Shown here: in pieces, positions 12,935 through 23,435 of the stretch
How positions within the stretch are numbered: the first letter of the stretch is position 1
Layout of the letters: every line of letters begins with the position of its first letter
Assembly: GCF_040958095.1 (NCBI RefSeq)
Contig: NC_091227.1
Location: 18,467,776 to 18,531,775, forward strand
DNA from: Procambarus clarkii
Taxonomy: Eukaryota; Arthropoda; Malacostraca; Decapoda; Cambaridae
Reading direction: 5' to 3'
DNA: 64,000 nt
Position numbers and translations under genes: made by a program
Notes under the pieces: model-generated
Told to the model about the DNA's origin: nothing
Databases searched by the model: none
Seen by the model: the letters and a program-made list of their open reading frames with translations, nothing else

Positions 12935-13434
12935 NNNNNNNNNNNNNNNNNNNNNNNNNNNNNNNNNNNNNNNNNNNNNNNNNNNNNNNNNNNNNNNNNN
13001 NNNNNNNNNNNNNNNNNNNNNNNNNNNNNNNNNNNNNNNNNNNNNNNNNNNNNNNNNNNNNNNNNNNNNNNNNNNNNNNNNNNNNNNNNNNNNNNNNNNN
13101 NNNNNNNNNNNNNNNNNNNNNNNNNNNNNNNNNNNNNNNNNNNNNNNNNNNNNNNNNNNNNNNNNNNNNNNNNNNNNNNNNNNNNNNNNNNNNNNNNNNN
13201 NNNNNNNNNNNNNNNNNNNNNNNNNNNNNNNNNNNNNNNNNNNNNNNNNNNNNNNNNNNNNNNNNNNNNNNNNNNNNNNNNNNNNNNNNNNNNNNNNNNN
13301 NNNNNNNNNNNNNNNNNNNNNNNNNNNNNNNNNNNNNNNNNNNNNNNNNNNNNNNNNNNNNNNNNNNNNNNNNNNNNNNNNNNNNNNNNNNNNNNNNNNN
13401 NNNNNNNNNNNNNNNNNNNNNNNNNNNNNNNNNN
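12935..13434. other. Assembly gap, exactly 500 N
   Basis: A run of 500 Ns. The round number is typical of a fixed-size scaffolding placeholder, so the two flanks need not be neighbours in the genome. Confidence 0.98.
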
Positions 13435-13764
13435 CATATCATGATTGGGAGAGCTGCCGTCCTCCGCGCCCCGAGGATGATGATTCGAGGCTCCTAAGGC
13501 TCAAATGAATGAAATGTAATTGCCGAAGTTAACTGTGGTTGCATTTCAGTAATTACCTTCCCTGGCAAAAGATGTGTGAAAATATAAAGAATTTTCCATC
13601 ATTAAAATCTATGATACAACACACATTAATGATAACATTGGCCAGTGGGAAGAAACAGGAGAGAGCCAGCACAAGGGGACACAGGTGGAAACTTAGTACC
13701 CAGATGAGCCACAGAGACGTTAGAAAGAATTTTTTTCAGTGTCAGAGTAGTTAATAAATCGAAT
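13435..13764. other. Unannotated AT-rich stretch after the gap
   Basis: No gene, structured RNA or clear repeat is recognised. The first 60 bases are GC-rich and the rest is AT-rich. Confidence 0.5.
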
Positions 13765-13925
13765 GTTTTAGGCAGTGATGTGGTGGAGGCTGACTCCATA
13801 CACAGTTTCAAACGTAGATATGATAGAGCCCAGTAGGCTCAGGAATCTGTACACCAGTTGATTGACAGTTGAGAGGTGGGACCAAAGAGCCAAAGCTCAA
13901 TCCCCGCAAGCACAATAAGTACCAC
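13765..13925 (+). mobile_element. LINE 3'-end fragment
   Basis: A coding remnant with VVEADSIHSFK and YDRAQ, followed by TTGATTGACAGTTGAGAGG and AAGAGCCAAAGCTCAA. The tail recurs in reverse orientation at 62932-62997. This fits the 3' end of a non-LTR retrotransposon whose body is missing. Confidence 0.55.
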
Positions 13926-14283
13926 CTCAAGGATGACAACATCAAAGAACTGGCGACAAGTCAGTAAACGACCTATGAATCCAGCTGATAATTCTCGCAC
14001 ACACAACGACAACACGAGCCACTTTGTTGGCAATATAAAACATACCAAACCTACATCCTACAGGTAAGGGAATGGGAAGGGTGGTAGAGCTGTTTACTGG
14101 AGATAAGGGTTACATTACACAGCAAATCTTCGATATAGGCCAAGTACATTGTCAAGTGTTCTAGAACTAAGATAGTAGGTTATTAATACATCCCGGCATG
14201 CCTTACTCTAGGGCTGAAAAATCACACAATATGAGGCATTCTTCAATGCAGTGTTTAAGGCTCAGTGTTGCATTCAGCAGCGC

Positions 14284-14553
14284 TAGTTTACTGTGCAGCC
14301 CATACTCATCCTGTGAGTGGTAGTTTACTGTGCAGCCCATACTCATCCTGTGAGTGGTAGTTTACTGTGCAGCCCATACTCATCCTGTGAGTGGTAGTTT
14401 ACTGTGCAGCCCATACTCATCCTGTGAGTGCTAGTTTACTGTGCAGCCCATACTCATCATCCTGTGAGTGCTAGTTTACTGTGCAGCCCATACTCATCCT
14501 GTGAGTGCTAGTTTACTGTGCAGCCCATACTCATCCTGTGAGTGGTAGTTCAC
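14284..14553 (+). repeat. 37-bp tandem array, about 7 units
   Basis: Units begin TAGTTTACTGTGCAGCCCAT and end CTGTGAGTGG/C, starting at 14284, 14321, 14358, 14395, 14432, 14472 and 14509. One unit has an extra CAT. The units are nearly identical, so the array is young or homogenised. The 400 bp after it hold nothing recognisable. Confidence 0.9.
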
Positions 14554-14970
14554 TGAAGCACCTCATTACCCATCTTTACAGAGGGCACAAGAGGTTTAAT
14601 TAGCCCTCAGTGGGTGTTGGTTTGATGTATTTCTGTTCATATGTACACAATTAATTTCATAATAATGAGATTGGTGTGATAACAGAACAGCAACTGCTAT
14701 GTGCAACAACGCTACATTACGAAATGCAAATCAAGTCATTTAGGCAACAATTAACATAATTATCAACACTGGATATTGTTGATATTATAAGTGAACAGGA
14801 GTATTGCATGTTACATAGACCCGAATTCCCCTCTGATGTTAGGCTACAAAGGTTAATTCTTCACGTAAATTTTCATATATTTCTTACAAACGAAACGTTG
14901 GGATATACATTGCGTATTTCAGGTATTGTATCATTAACAATCTAATCACACTAAAGTGATGCATCAAACC

Positions 14971-15195
14971 ATGTTATGGCCTGGTGGTCTGGGGGTGCGC
15001 GTGTGGGAATACCCAGGTGCACAAGTTCGAATCCTTATCACGGCTCCTATGGATTTTCTCATTAACAATGAAGTTATGTGCCATTTTTAGCTCTCTAGTG
15101 CTGACCTGCCAACACGCGAGACGGATGGAGTTTGGCCAACTTACTAAAGCCAAAATGTTGTATTCAGATTTTTCTCTCATACATATATAAGTCAA
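14971..15195 (+). mobile_element. tRNA-derived SINE
   Basis: The tRNA-like head ATGGCCTGGTGGTCTGGGGG (box A-like) is followed by AAGTTCGAATCC (box B). The tail is of unclear length. It is not a functional tRNA, because no cloverleaf closes. Confidence 0.6.
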
Positions 15196-15340
15196 ACATA
15201 AAGGGCTCTGTTTTAACTCTGCTCTCATCATACTAGACATTCTCAAGGGCTCTGCGCCACCCAAGATAACCTATATAGCTTAACTCGACAGGTTTTTCAA
15301 GAGACTTCACCTCTAATAATCAGTCGTAGAACTGTTTTTT

Positions 15341-15611
15341 TCTTTTTTACACAGGTGGGTACAGGAGCAGACGTCTGGTGACGTGTTAGCAGGCTAAGGG
15401 TTTCCTCCTCCCATAGCTCATGGTAAGGCCTTACACAACAAGTTTTCCCTGGAATAAACCCGCCAATCGTTTAACAACCAGGTATACCCAATTACTGCAG
15501 GATGAACTGGGGGGCGAACAATTAAGGGTAGCACCCAGTCAATCCTCCCTGGCCAGGACTCGAACCCAGATCAAATCGGTGGCGAGGCGCGGAAATAGCG
15601 TGTTAATAATG
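15341..15611 (-). mobile_element. tRNA-derived SINE, minus strand
   Basis: At 15540-15600 the minus strand carries the tRNA-like CGCCTCGCCACCGATTTG and the box-B-like GGGTTCGAGTCC. The body runs leftwards to about 15341. Confidence 0.6.
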
Positions 15612-15705
15612 TTGTTTTAGATTCTAGCAACTCAGAACAAAAGTTCCAAGTAGCACGGGCTATAGTGAGCCCGTAGTGTTAATAATGGTTCTTGTTGTTG
15701 TAAAA
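15612..15705 (-). mobile_element. AAC-tailed SINE-like element
   Basis: Same family as the polymorphic insert at 10065-10147: AGTAGCACGGGCTATAGTGA core, with AAC repeats when read on the minus strand. Confidence 0.65.
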
Positions 15706-16039
15706 TATACGACGAGAGGTCAGCGTGGCTCAATGCCATCAAGACGCACCTGTTTCAGCATGCAGGTGAGTACGGATGCCAGCGTGCAGGTGAAAGTGAA
15801 AGTGGGTGGTGGTTAAGCTCTCCAAGGTCACACTCCCACGCTTCCAAAATTACTCACTACCACAACACCAAAAACAAAAGAATGATTATAGCACTTTAAA
15901 TACCATGATTATCCCTACAAATGTACACTTACCATCTTACAAACAAACTAACCAACGTATCGGCCATGAACGAGAAAAACCAATCCACGTGCATCACAGA
16001 GTAAATAGAAGAAGAAAAACAATCACTGGTAACTCACGC
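15706..16039. other. Unassigned stretch with one strong donor-like site
   Basis: No gene is recognised. ATGCAG|GTGAGT at 15760-15771 is a perfect donor-like sequence preceded by a short open frame from an ATG at 15733, so an untranslated or alternative first exon is conceivable. There is no supporting acceptor partner. Confidence 0.3.
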
Positions 16040-16120
16040 CCATGACGTCATGCGGCCAGTGACGTCACGGTCTGTTGTGGCGGTGAGGGTCCAGCCTCTC
16101 GAACGTTCCCGACGTCATTA
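16040..16120. promoter_or_regulatory. CRE cluster in a CpG-bearing stretch
   Basis: Two perfect palindromic CREs (TGACGTCA at 16043-16050 and 16060-16067) and a near-match (CGACGTCA at 16110-16117) lie within 75 bp. The local sequence is richer in CpG than its surroundings. This is promoter-like and could serve an upstream first exon of VPS35L or a divergent gene, but no transcript is demonstrated. Confidence 0.4.
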
Positions 16121-16509
16121 AACTGATGAACTAAATAAATTACCCGAACCTAACCTAACCGAGAGTCCACAGATAGAAAACGGTACATCACATCAATTTT
16201 GCGAGCCGTTGTGGTTTTTAGTCCGTCAGTTTTTGCCCTTAGCGGATTTATGTCAAAATGAGAGGCATTTTGGTAAAAAAATGAACCTCCTATTTTGCCC
16301 GTATGCCCCCCTCATTTTGTCAAAATGAGGGGCAATAAGTCAAAATGATGGGCAGATCTTGTACGACGCGAGAGAGGACGGGTTGACAGCCATCGTAACT
16401 GATAAGCGATGTGTAGAAGTGATGTACGATGATAATGGTGGCTGCTAAACGTGGTATTATTGCTGCGATGGATGGCCTTCGTGTCAGTTTTAGGTCAGTT
16501 CATTTATTA

Positions 16510-16660
16510 TACAACCCAGTCATGCCCCTCTTGTGAGTGGTAAGGGACCCCCATGCCTCTCTTGAGGTCCACTGAGTGGAGAGAGTGGTATTTGAACCCA
16601 TGTCCCTCTTGCGAGTGGCAGTGGACCCCATGCCCTTCTTGTGAGTGGCATTGGAAGCAA
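16510..16660 (+). repeat. Irregular tandem repeat, CCCTCTTGTGAGTGG units
   Basis: Four or five diverged units of about 35 bp centre on ATGCCCTCTTGTGAGTGG-like sequence. They are distantly similar to the unit ends of the 14284 array. Confidence 0.5.
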
Positions 16661-16669
16661 CAATTGGAC

Positions 16670-16795
16670 AGGTTCCGGAAAAGAAGGGAACAATCAAGAG
16701 AAAGCGCCAAGCCATTATGACTAGATAGCACTTGGAAGGGGTCAGGATAAAAGATTTGGGATGGGACGGGGAAGAAGGTTCCGTAGACAAGCCAG
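16670..16795 (-). mobile_element. SINE 3' part, minus strand
   Basis: Reverse complement of the 3' part of the SINE at 19699-19890. It shares the AAAGCGCCAAGCC, GCACTTGGAAGGGGTCAGGA and GGGATGGGACGGGG blocks. Confidence 0.7.
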
Positions 16796-17309
16796 AAGTA
16801 ACAGGTGGCGGAGTGGAGCAAGAAGCAACAGGTGCGCTGGTAGGATAAGGAGCAACTCAAGTGTGAAAAACAAGAAACTTGCAAGTTACCTTGTATAGGA
16901 GTTATGGGCCAGTGTGTTTTCCACGTGTTTATAAATACATATCTTTTAATTATCTATGTGTTTTACCTATCTAACCGATTTTATTTAAAAATAACACAAT
17001 TAAGCTGATAATAATATGCCAAGCATAGCAATTTTGTAACATTGAATTACGTATTACAAACCAGCCAGTTACAGAGCCGCCTGTGTTGTTAAGACCAGAT
17101 TGACCTGTAGCCTACTGTGGGGCTGAGCCACTACTCTGTCATCAACAGACTACACCACTACGTTATCACCTGCTACACTACCCTCAACCTCTAATTAAAC
17201 GAAAGTAGTTTAATACAACCAATTTTTTGACACCAACATCATTAAATTACACAAAACTGATATCTTATCACAGATGTTCAACATATGTTACACAAAATCA
17301 GATGCGTAC

Positions 17310-17400
17310 TAGTAGCTTTACAAGATTGTAAATACTATGCTATGTATTCTAACAAACCCAATGTACCTTCTTGTATATAAATAAATAAATGTGTTCACGA
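17310..17400 (+). mobile_element. LINE 3' tail
   Basis: CTAGTAGCTTTACAAGATTG, then CCTTCTTGTATATAAATAAA ending in ATAA repeats. It resembles the tails at 21505 and 26760 in layout. Confidence 0.45.
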
Positions 17401-17772
17401 TACTAAATGTTCATTGATACGTTCACAGTACTGAGTATCCACTGACACAGCAATATGCTGCTACCCTATTCTATCTGAAAGATTACACTGTAGATCAAAA
17501 ACTAGCTCTAAGTTCTTCTAATATTCCCCTCTCACACGATGGCTAGCCATAAGGTTAGTCTATGGTTAAAGTTAAAGTTATGGTAAGTCATTTACAGGGG
17601 AGAAAATACCAGCCTCAACACAAAAACAAATCATGTTTACAACACAGAAAGTTGTAAACAAAACTCTCAGGCAAACTCCTCAATGGAAGGGCGTATGCTA
17701 CTCCCTCTCTCTCCCTCTCCGCCTGTCAATAGCGCGTACTAGGCGGGTGTTGTATAGGAATCTAATGTACTA

Positions 17773-18000
17773 TTATTGTACTAGCAGCAATGTACTATCA
17801 GAGTGGTGTATACGCACCAGTAGAGGGACCAGGGCCCGGTGATAAGGGAGTGGGTGAGAGATACACCAGTGTTCTTCCACTTCCAGGTCTGCACCCCCGT
17901 GGTACGCGCACTCCGGGGTACCAATAAGCGCAACACTTGGTTCCACACGCAGGTCCACACAAAGCCTCCCAGTACCCATTTGGGCCCTGATACGACATCT
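17773..18000 (-). other. Open minus-strand frame of unknown nature
   Basis: About 69 codons open on the minus strand, with overlapping open frames in both other minus frames. The stretch is GC-richer than its surroundings. Residue composition is not simple (C, H, W and E are spread through it), but no family is recognised and no flanking splice signals stand out. It may be chance. Confidence 0.15.
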
Positions 18001-18333
18001 TCCGTCATGTTACAATTGTTATCTTTTAGTTTCCAGTGAGGCTCAGGGATACGATGTAGGGTTTCGCGATATTAACTGACGTGGAGCGAGAGCGCGCGAG
18101 TAGCGTCCTCCCGCGCTGACTCCACATTCACAACTAATTTTGGCTACATAATAGGGTTGCCAGATCTCAATTGCTCAAAGTAGCGAGCTGACGCTCTAAA
18201 AGTAGCGAATTTGTCATAAGAGTAGCCCAATTTTTTGTAGTGAATGATATGGGTTTCAAAGTAATATATTTTGATATATAGAGTACACTACACGATGTTA
18301 ATTGTTTTACTAATATTATTTCTACACACACAC

Positions 18334-18440
<107 letters not shown>

Positions 18441-18588
18441 GTCGTACCTAGTAGCCAGAACGTACTTCTCAGCCTACTATGCAAGGCCCGATTTGCCTAA
18501 TAAGCCAAGTTTTCCTGAATTAATGTATTTTCTCTAATTTTTTTCTTATGAAATGATAAAGCTACCCATTTCATTATGTATGAGGTAT

Positions 18589-18594
<6 letters not shown>

Positions 18595-18642
<48 letters not shown>
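18595..18642. repeat. TA microsatellite
   Basis: A short TA run abutting the left arm of the foldback. Confidence 0.9.
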
Positions 18643-18645
<3 letters not shown>

Positions 18646-18742
18646 ATCTCAGTTAAATGCATTAATTAAAAAATTGCAACAGTTGCCAAAATCACATAAT
18701 ACGAAATGTAAACCCAGGTAAGAGGGGGTTGCTAGGGGGTTG

Positions 18743-18952
<210 letters not shown>

Positions 18953-18984
18953 TTCAACCAGTGAGTGGTAGTTTGTCGTGCACC

Positions 18985-19080
18985 CCGAACCCCGACCAGT
19001 TGTATAAGCGGACCCCGCGACCAGTTGTGTAAGCAGACCCCGACCAGTTGTGTAAGCGGACCCCGACCAGTTGTGTAACT
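18985..19080 (+). repeat. 24-bp tandem repeat
   Basis: Four imperfect units of CGACCAGTTGTGTAAGCGGA followed by CCCC. Confidence 0.85.
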
Positions 19081-19698
19081 GCAAGCCTTAGCATGAACGA
19101 ACCTAGCAACCCCCTCTTACCTGGGTTTACATTTCGTATTATGTGATTTTGGCAACTGTTGCAATTTTTTAATTAATGCATTTAACTGAGATCAAGACAA
19201 ATATATATTTCCAAATTAAATGTAAATTTCTTTAGTTTAAAAGAATGTAAATCTATATAAAATTTAAAAGAATATATATATACGAACCCTTTCCTATATA
19301 CATATGCGCTGGCTTGTGTTCGCTGCTGGTTCAAGTTCAGTTTAAGTTCTTGAACTTGAACTTGGCAGCACCCAGTCTTTAATTTGGCACCTTTGTGGGA
19401 CCTTGGTATAAGCCTAACATCTATATATACACTGGCTGCCTGTCCCCATACACAATGATTTATTATTACCTAATATTTTATCATTTAATTTAAATATTAA
19501 ATAAAATAATTTATTTAATTATTATAGTAAGTAATTAATAATTTAATAATAAGTAGTAAGTACATAAAAATGATTAAAAAGTACAGTTTAGTCATAGGAG
19601 ATTCCTAGATTGGAATTCACTACCAAATTTCGATATATCCAAGTATTTTTAGTGTGAAATGCTGTTATTATATGCATAAATTGTTGTTTTAATAATAT

Positions 19699-19890
19699 TA
19701 CGCTTAACCACTTGGGCTGGACGGTAGAGCGACGGTCTCGTTTCCTACAGGTCCGCGTTCAATCCCCGGCCGCCCATGAGGTTGGGCACCATTCCTTTCC
19801 CCCGTTCCATCCCAAATCCGTATCCTGATCCCTTCCGAGTGCTATATAGGCTTGGCGCTTTCACTTGATAGTTCCCCCACCCCCCTAAAT
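19699..19890 (+). mobile_element. tRNA-derived SINE
   Basis: A tRNA-like head (GGGCTGGACGGTAGAGCGAC, then GTTCAATCCCCGG as box B), then CCATCCCAAATCC, CCTGATCCCTTCCGAGTGCT and GGCGCTTTCA. The 3' part recurs in reverse at 16670-16795. Confidence 0.75.
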
Positions 19891-20402
19891 AATATTACGA
19901 GAGCAATATTTACGGGCTATTCATGCCCGTGCCACCTCTTGGGTGGCTTAATCTTCATCAATCGAGAGCAGTACGTCCTAACCAGACGTTATATGATGAT
20001 ATCCTGAACAGTTGATAAATAAAAGTAATTACGGAACTCCAGTTATCTAATACTTATCATAAATGGTATAAAACCTTATCAAAAGCCAAAGGATTTGTAG
20101 ATCAGTGTTTAAAGGGAATTCGGAAGTAATAATAATACAGCTGATGCCATCTGTCGGCAGAAGAGAACACTATTAACTGGCTGGTCAATAGTGGCCATAA
20201 GGTACAGCTTACGCCATCTGTTGACATCAAATTACACTTATAACAAATTACCCTACAAAAAACAACTAGCGCCATCTCTTTTTTTTCCAACGCACTATAA
20301 ATAGCCAAACAGCAACCCATAAGGCGGGTTGTTGTGTTCGGGTAGGAGGTTCCAAGCTCCGCCCACAGATGGTATAGGGTGCATAATGTTGACATTCACA
20401 CA

Positions 20403-21280
20403 ACAGCCAATCACAGGAAGGGATCAGCTAAAGGCTCCATCCACTTAATAAATCATCTTTATTCAGCACACCATCCTTGCTTATGACATTTTGCTTCAAC
20501 TTTAATCTACCTAAAAGTGAAATGTTAATTATTTAAAAGTATTAATATAGTGATAATTAAAAATACTGCAGGATGTAACGAGTGTTACAGAAACATGGGC
20601 TGGCTACCTGACTTGTGACGTCATCAGTGGGAGTTGCCTCACACAAATAATATCGGCGATACAATGCCTGATCCGCCCTCATATTGGTCTACATTATTCA
20701 GTTAGATGGAAATTTCTGTCTTGTATAAAACAGAAATTGTTGTTCTTTTGTACAACAACACCAAGGTTGTTGAGCAAAAGGGCGTATTTCTTATTTTGCA
20801 TTTTATTCATATAAGCGTTGGCATTCCCCGCGACAGCCAATCACAGGAAGGGATCAGCTAAAGGCTCCATCCACTTAATAAATCATATTTATTCAGCACA
20901 CCATCCTTGCTTATGACATTCTGCTTCAACTTTAATCTACCTAAAAAGTCAAATGTTAAGTGTTTAAAAGTATTAATATAGTGATAATTAAATAATGCAG
21001 GATGTAACGGGTGTTACAGAAACATGGGCTGGCTACCTAACTTGTGACGTTATTATTGGGGGTTGCCTTGACACAAATAATGATACACGGCTCTGCCCTC
21101 TTATTCGAGTAAATTATTCAGTTAGATGGAGATTTTTGTCAGGTGTAAAACAAAAATTGTTGTTCTTTTTCACAAGAACCTTGTTGTTGTGCACAAGGAC
21201 CTATTCCTTAGTTTAAATTTTATTCATAAAAGAGTGTTGGTATTCCCCGCAACAGCCAATCACAGGAAGGTATTTCTGGA
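20403..21280 (+). repeat. Two tandem units of about 425 bp plus a partial third
   Basis: The sequence beginning ACAGCCAATCACAGGAAGG recurs at about 20403, 20831 and 21252. The first two units are closely similar end to end, and each carries TTAATAAATCAT, a GGCTGGCTACCT block and a CRE-like TGACGT. A diverged relative lies at about 22155-22330. The function is unknown. Confidence 0.85.
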
Positions 21281-21504
21281 AGCTCCGCCTCCTTATGGAC
21301 TCAGCACATCGCTCTAGCTCATGACTCGCTGCTTCATCTCTTGTATATACAAACTATGACTTTTTTTCGATTACTGTTATAAATAATAGTATGAGATATA
21401 AAAGTTTTTACACAAAATGGCTAAATTCTGCCATTAAATAGATTTTGTCTGGTGTACATACAAACATACACCAATTTATTACCATTCATCCATTATTAAT
21501 TTCA

Positions 21505-21645
21505 TATATAATGTATGCCCGAAACGCTTTGCGTAATAGTGGCTTTAGGCATTGTATGTACTAGCTATACCTATAAGTTAAACAATCCTTGTAAATATTT
21601 ATTGTATGTATGTACCTTACCTAAATAAAATTGTATTGTAATTGT
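21505..21645 (+). mobile_element. LINE 3' tail
   Basis: GCCCGAAACGCTTTGCGTAA, TGGCTTTAGGCATTGTATGT and TATGTACCTTACCTAAATAA. The same blocks are at 26773-26900, so this is a repeated 3' end. Confidence 0.6.
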
Positions 21646-21649
21646 TGTA

Positions 21650-23075
21650 CTGTCTAGTTTTTTCCTTTCGCCATTACTTGGTGCAATACTTGAAAGTTGT
21701 CTATTTATTTATCGATCTATTATCTTGTATTTATATTTACAGGTTTCTGTGCTTGGAAGAAAACTCTGCATTGAATTGGGACTACTTTATTAAATAATAT
21801 TATTTAGTATTAATTAATATATACAATTATTATTAATTACAATTATTTATAGCTTAGTTACTTTCATGTAACTCGCAATCGTACAGTCTTAACATTAATA
21901 GCCCAAATTAACACATCTTGCTTTTAATTAGCCCAAAAAGTAGCAAATAGCGAAATTAAAAATATGGGAGCGCGGGGGCTCTCAAAAGTAGCCCAATTCG
22001 CTACTTGTAGCCCAATCTGGCAACACTGTGCATAATAGGAGCTTGAGGCGCGAGCTTCCTCAGGCGGGAAAAAGTCGGTCATGTCATGTTTTAGTGGATT
22101 TTAACATCAATGAATGAGATTGTTTTGCGAATATTAAAATTACGTTCTGTAACCTCAAACAGAGGCATCGGGTTGCCTCAAACAAATAATATCGATGATA
22201 AAAAGCTTCGCCCTCTTAGTGGACTAAATTATTGAGTTAGTTTGCATTTAATTCAGAGACATTTTGATATTACCTGCAACAGCTAATCACGGTACAAAAT
22301 GGCTAAATTCTGCCATTAAATAGATTCTCTTGTCTGGTATACACAGAAAAGGTACATTTTATTAGTATGCACCCATTATTAATTATAATTATTTAATATA
22401 TTTATTTATGTACTTATTTATTGATACAAGAAGGTACAATAGGTTTGTGAGAGTACATAACATTGGTGCTCTTACACTCTACACTGTATACACTGTAGCA
22501 ATTTTAGGTTTAATATAATAACTACATATAAATTGATGAAAATTATTACACTGGTGAAGTTGCATGTCTTAATTACTAATATTGGGGAAATGGGTAGTAC
22601 AAGATAAAGTGTGAGTTTGAAGCACAAGGTAGGAAACTATGAGGATGATATTAGGTACTTTTTGGTTTTACTTTGAATAAGGTATAAGTTGGAATTTTTT
22701 TAATTAATTAGGGAGTGAGTTCCATAGACTGGGTCCTTTTGTTTGCATAGAGTGTTTGCACAGATTTAGTTTGAGTCAGGGGATATCAAGGCGATATTTA
22801 TATCTGGGGACACTGTTTCAACTTTAATATGGGTACTATTATACCTATTAATGAAACGTTTGAGTTCAATATTAGAAATTAAGAACAGTTTCCACAGTTT
22901 TGTACAGATAAATAGCACAATAGAATGGCTGGAGTGAGTGTATGTTTAGCATGTTAAGAGATTTAAACAGAGAATTACATCAATAAAGCCAACAGAATAA
23001 ACAGAGAATTACAGAAAGAAATAAACAGAAAGAATAAACAGAGAATTACATCTATAAAGCCAACAAACTTTGTAA
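21650..23075. other. AT-rich intergenic stretch
   Basis: No gene is seen. It includes a diverged partner of the 425-bp unit (about 22155-22330) and a repeated ACAGAGAATTACA motif near 22970-23050. Confidence 0.5.
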
Positions 23076-23077
23076 AA

Positions 23078-23130
23078 TCTCTTTATGTATGTACCTTACC
23101 TAAATAAAAATTATTATTATTTTTATTATT
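23078..23130 (+). mobile_element. Short LINE 3' tail
   Basis: TATGTACCTTACCTAAATAA followed by ATT repeats, matching the ends of 21505 and 26773. Confidence 0.5.
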
Positions 23131-23359
23131 ATAGAAGCTGTGTGTTGTCTAAAGACAGAATTCCATCTCATTTCCCGGGGTCGGGAAAGGATATGGAATA
23201 TCCCTATCCTCTTGATATTCAGGTAAATTCTGGTAAATATGAAATGAATATTTAAATAACGCGCGGCAGTTAATGACATAAACATTTATAGCAAAGCTCC
23301 TTTGCCAGAGTTTTGTTAACTGGTTTGTGATAGGTTGATGAGGGATGATACGCCCCTCT

Positions 23360-23421
23360 CTACTGGCCACACTCGTCTCTGCCTGATGGCCTCTGTATAA
23401 GACCTTTAAAGTGGGCGGAAC
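23360..23421 (+). promoter_or_regulatory. Candidate core promoter / 5' UTR of VPS35L
   Basis: A TATA-like GTATAAG (23394-23400) and GTGGGCGG (23411-23418) lie just before the proposed start codon. The start site is unproved, and transcription could begin further upstream with non-coding exons. Confidence 0.3.
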
Positions 23422-23435
23422 ATGTCGGTGGTTTG
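23422..23435 (+). CDS. VPS35L: VPS35L exon 1 (candidate)
   Basis: Fourteen coding bases, ATG TCG GTG GTT TG, then donor GTGAGA. Phase 2 matches exon 2, and the joined start MSVVW resembles the human start MAVFPW. The ATG has an A at -3. A rival first exon ending at 16493 (TTTTAG|GTCAGT, same phase) was considered less likely. Confidence 0.5.

Noticed and set aside
12841-13508. Long open frames of about 175-218 codons across 12841-13508
   Set aside because: They consist almost entirely of the N gap translated as unknown residues.
16143-16163. Telomere-like CCTAACCTAACC
   Set aside because: Only two and a half units; too short to be a telomeric tract.
16420-16493. Alternative first coding exon of VPS35L (ATG to TTTTAG|GTCAGT, phase 2)
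   Set aside because: The phase fits, but the N-terminal sequence is less like human VPS35L than the 23422-23435 option and it needs an 8.6-kb first intron. Kept only as a possibility.
16507-16884. Minus-strand open frame of 125 codons
   Set aside because: It runs across a SINE 3' part and an irregular tandem repeat; no conserved features.
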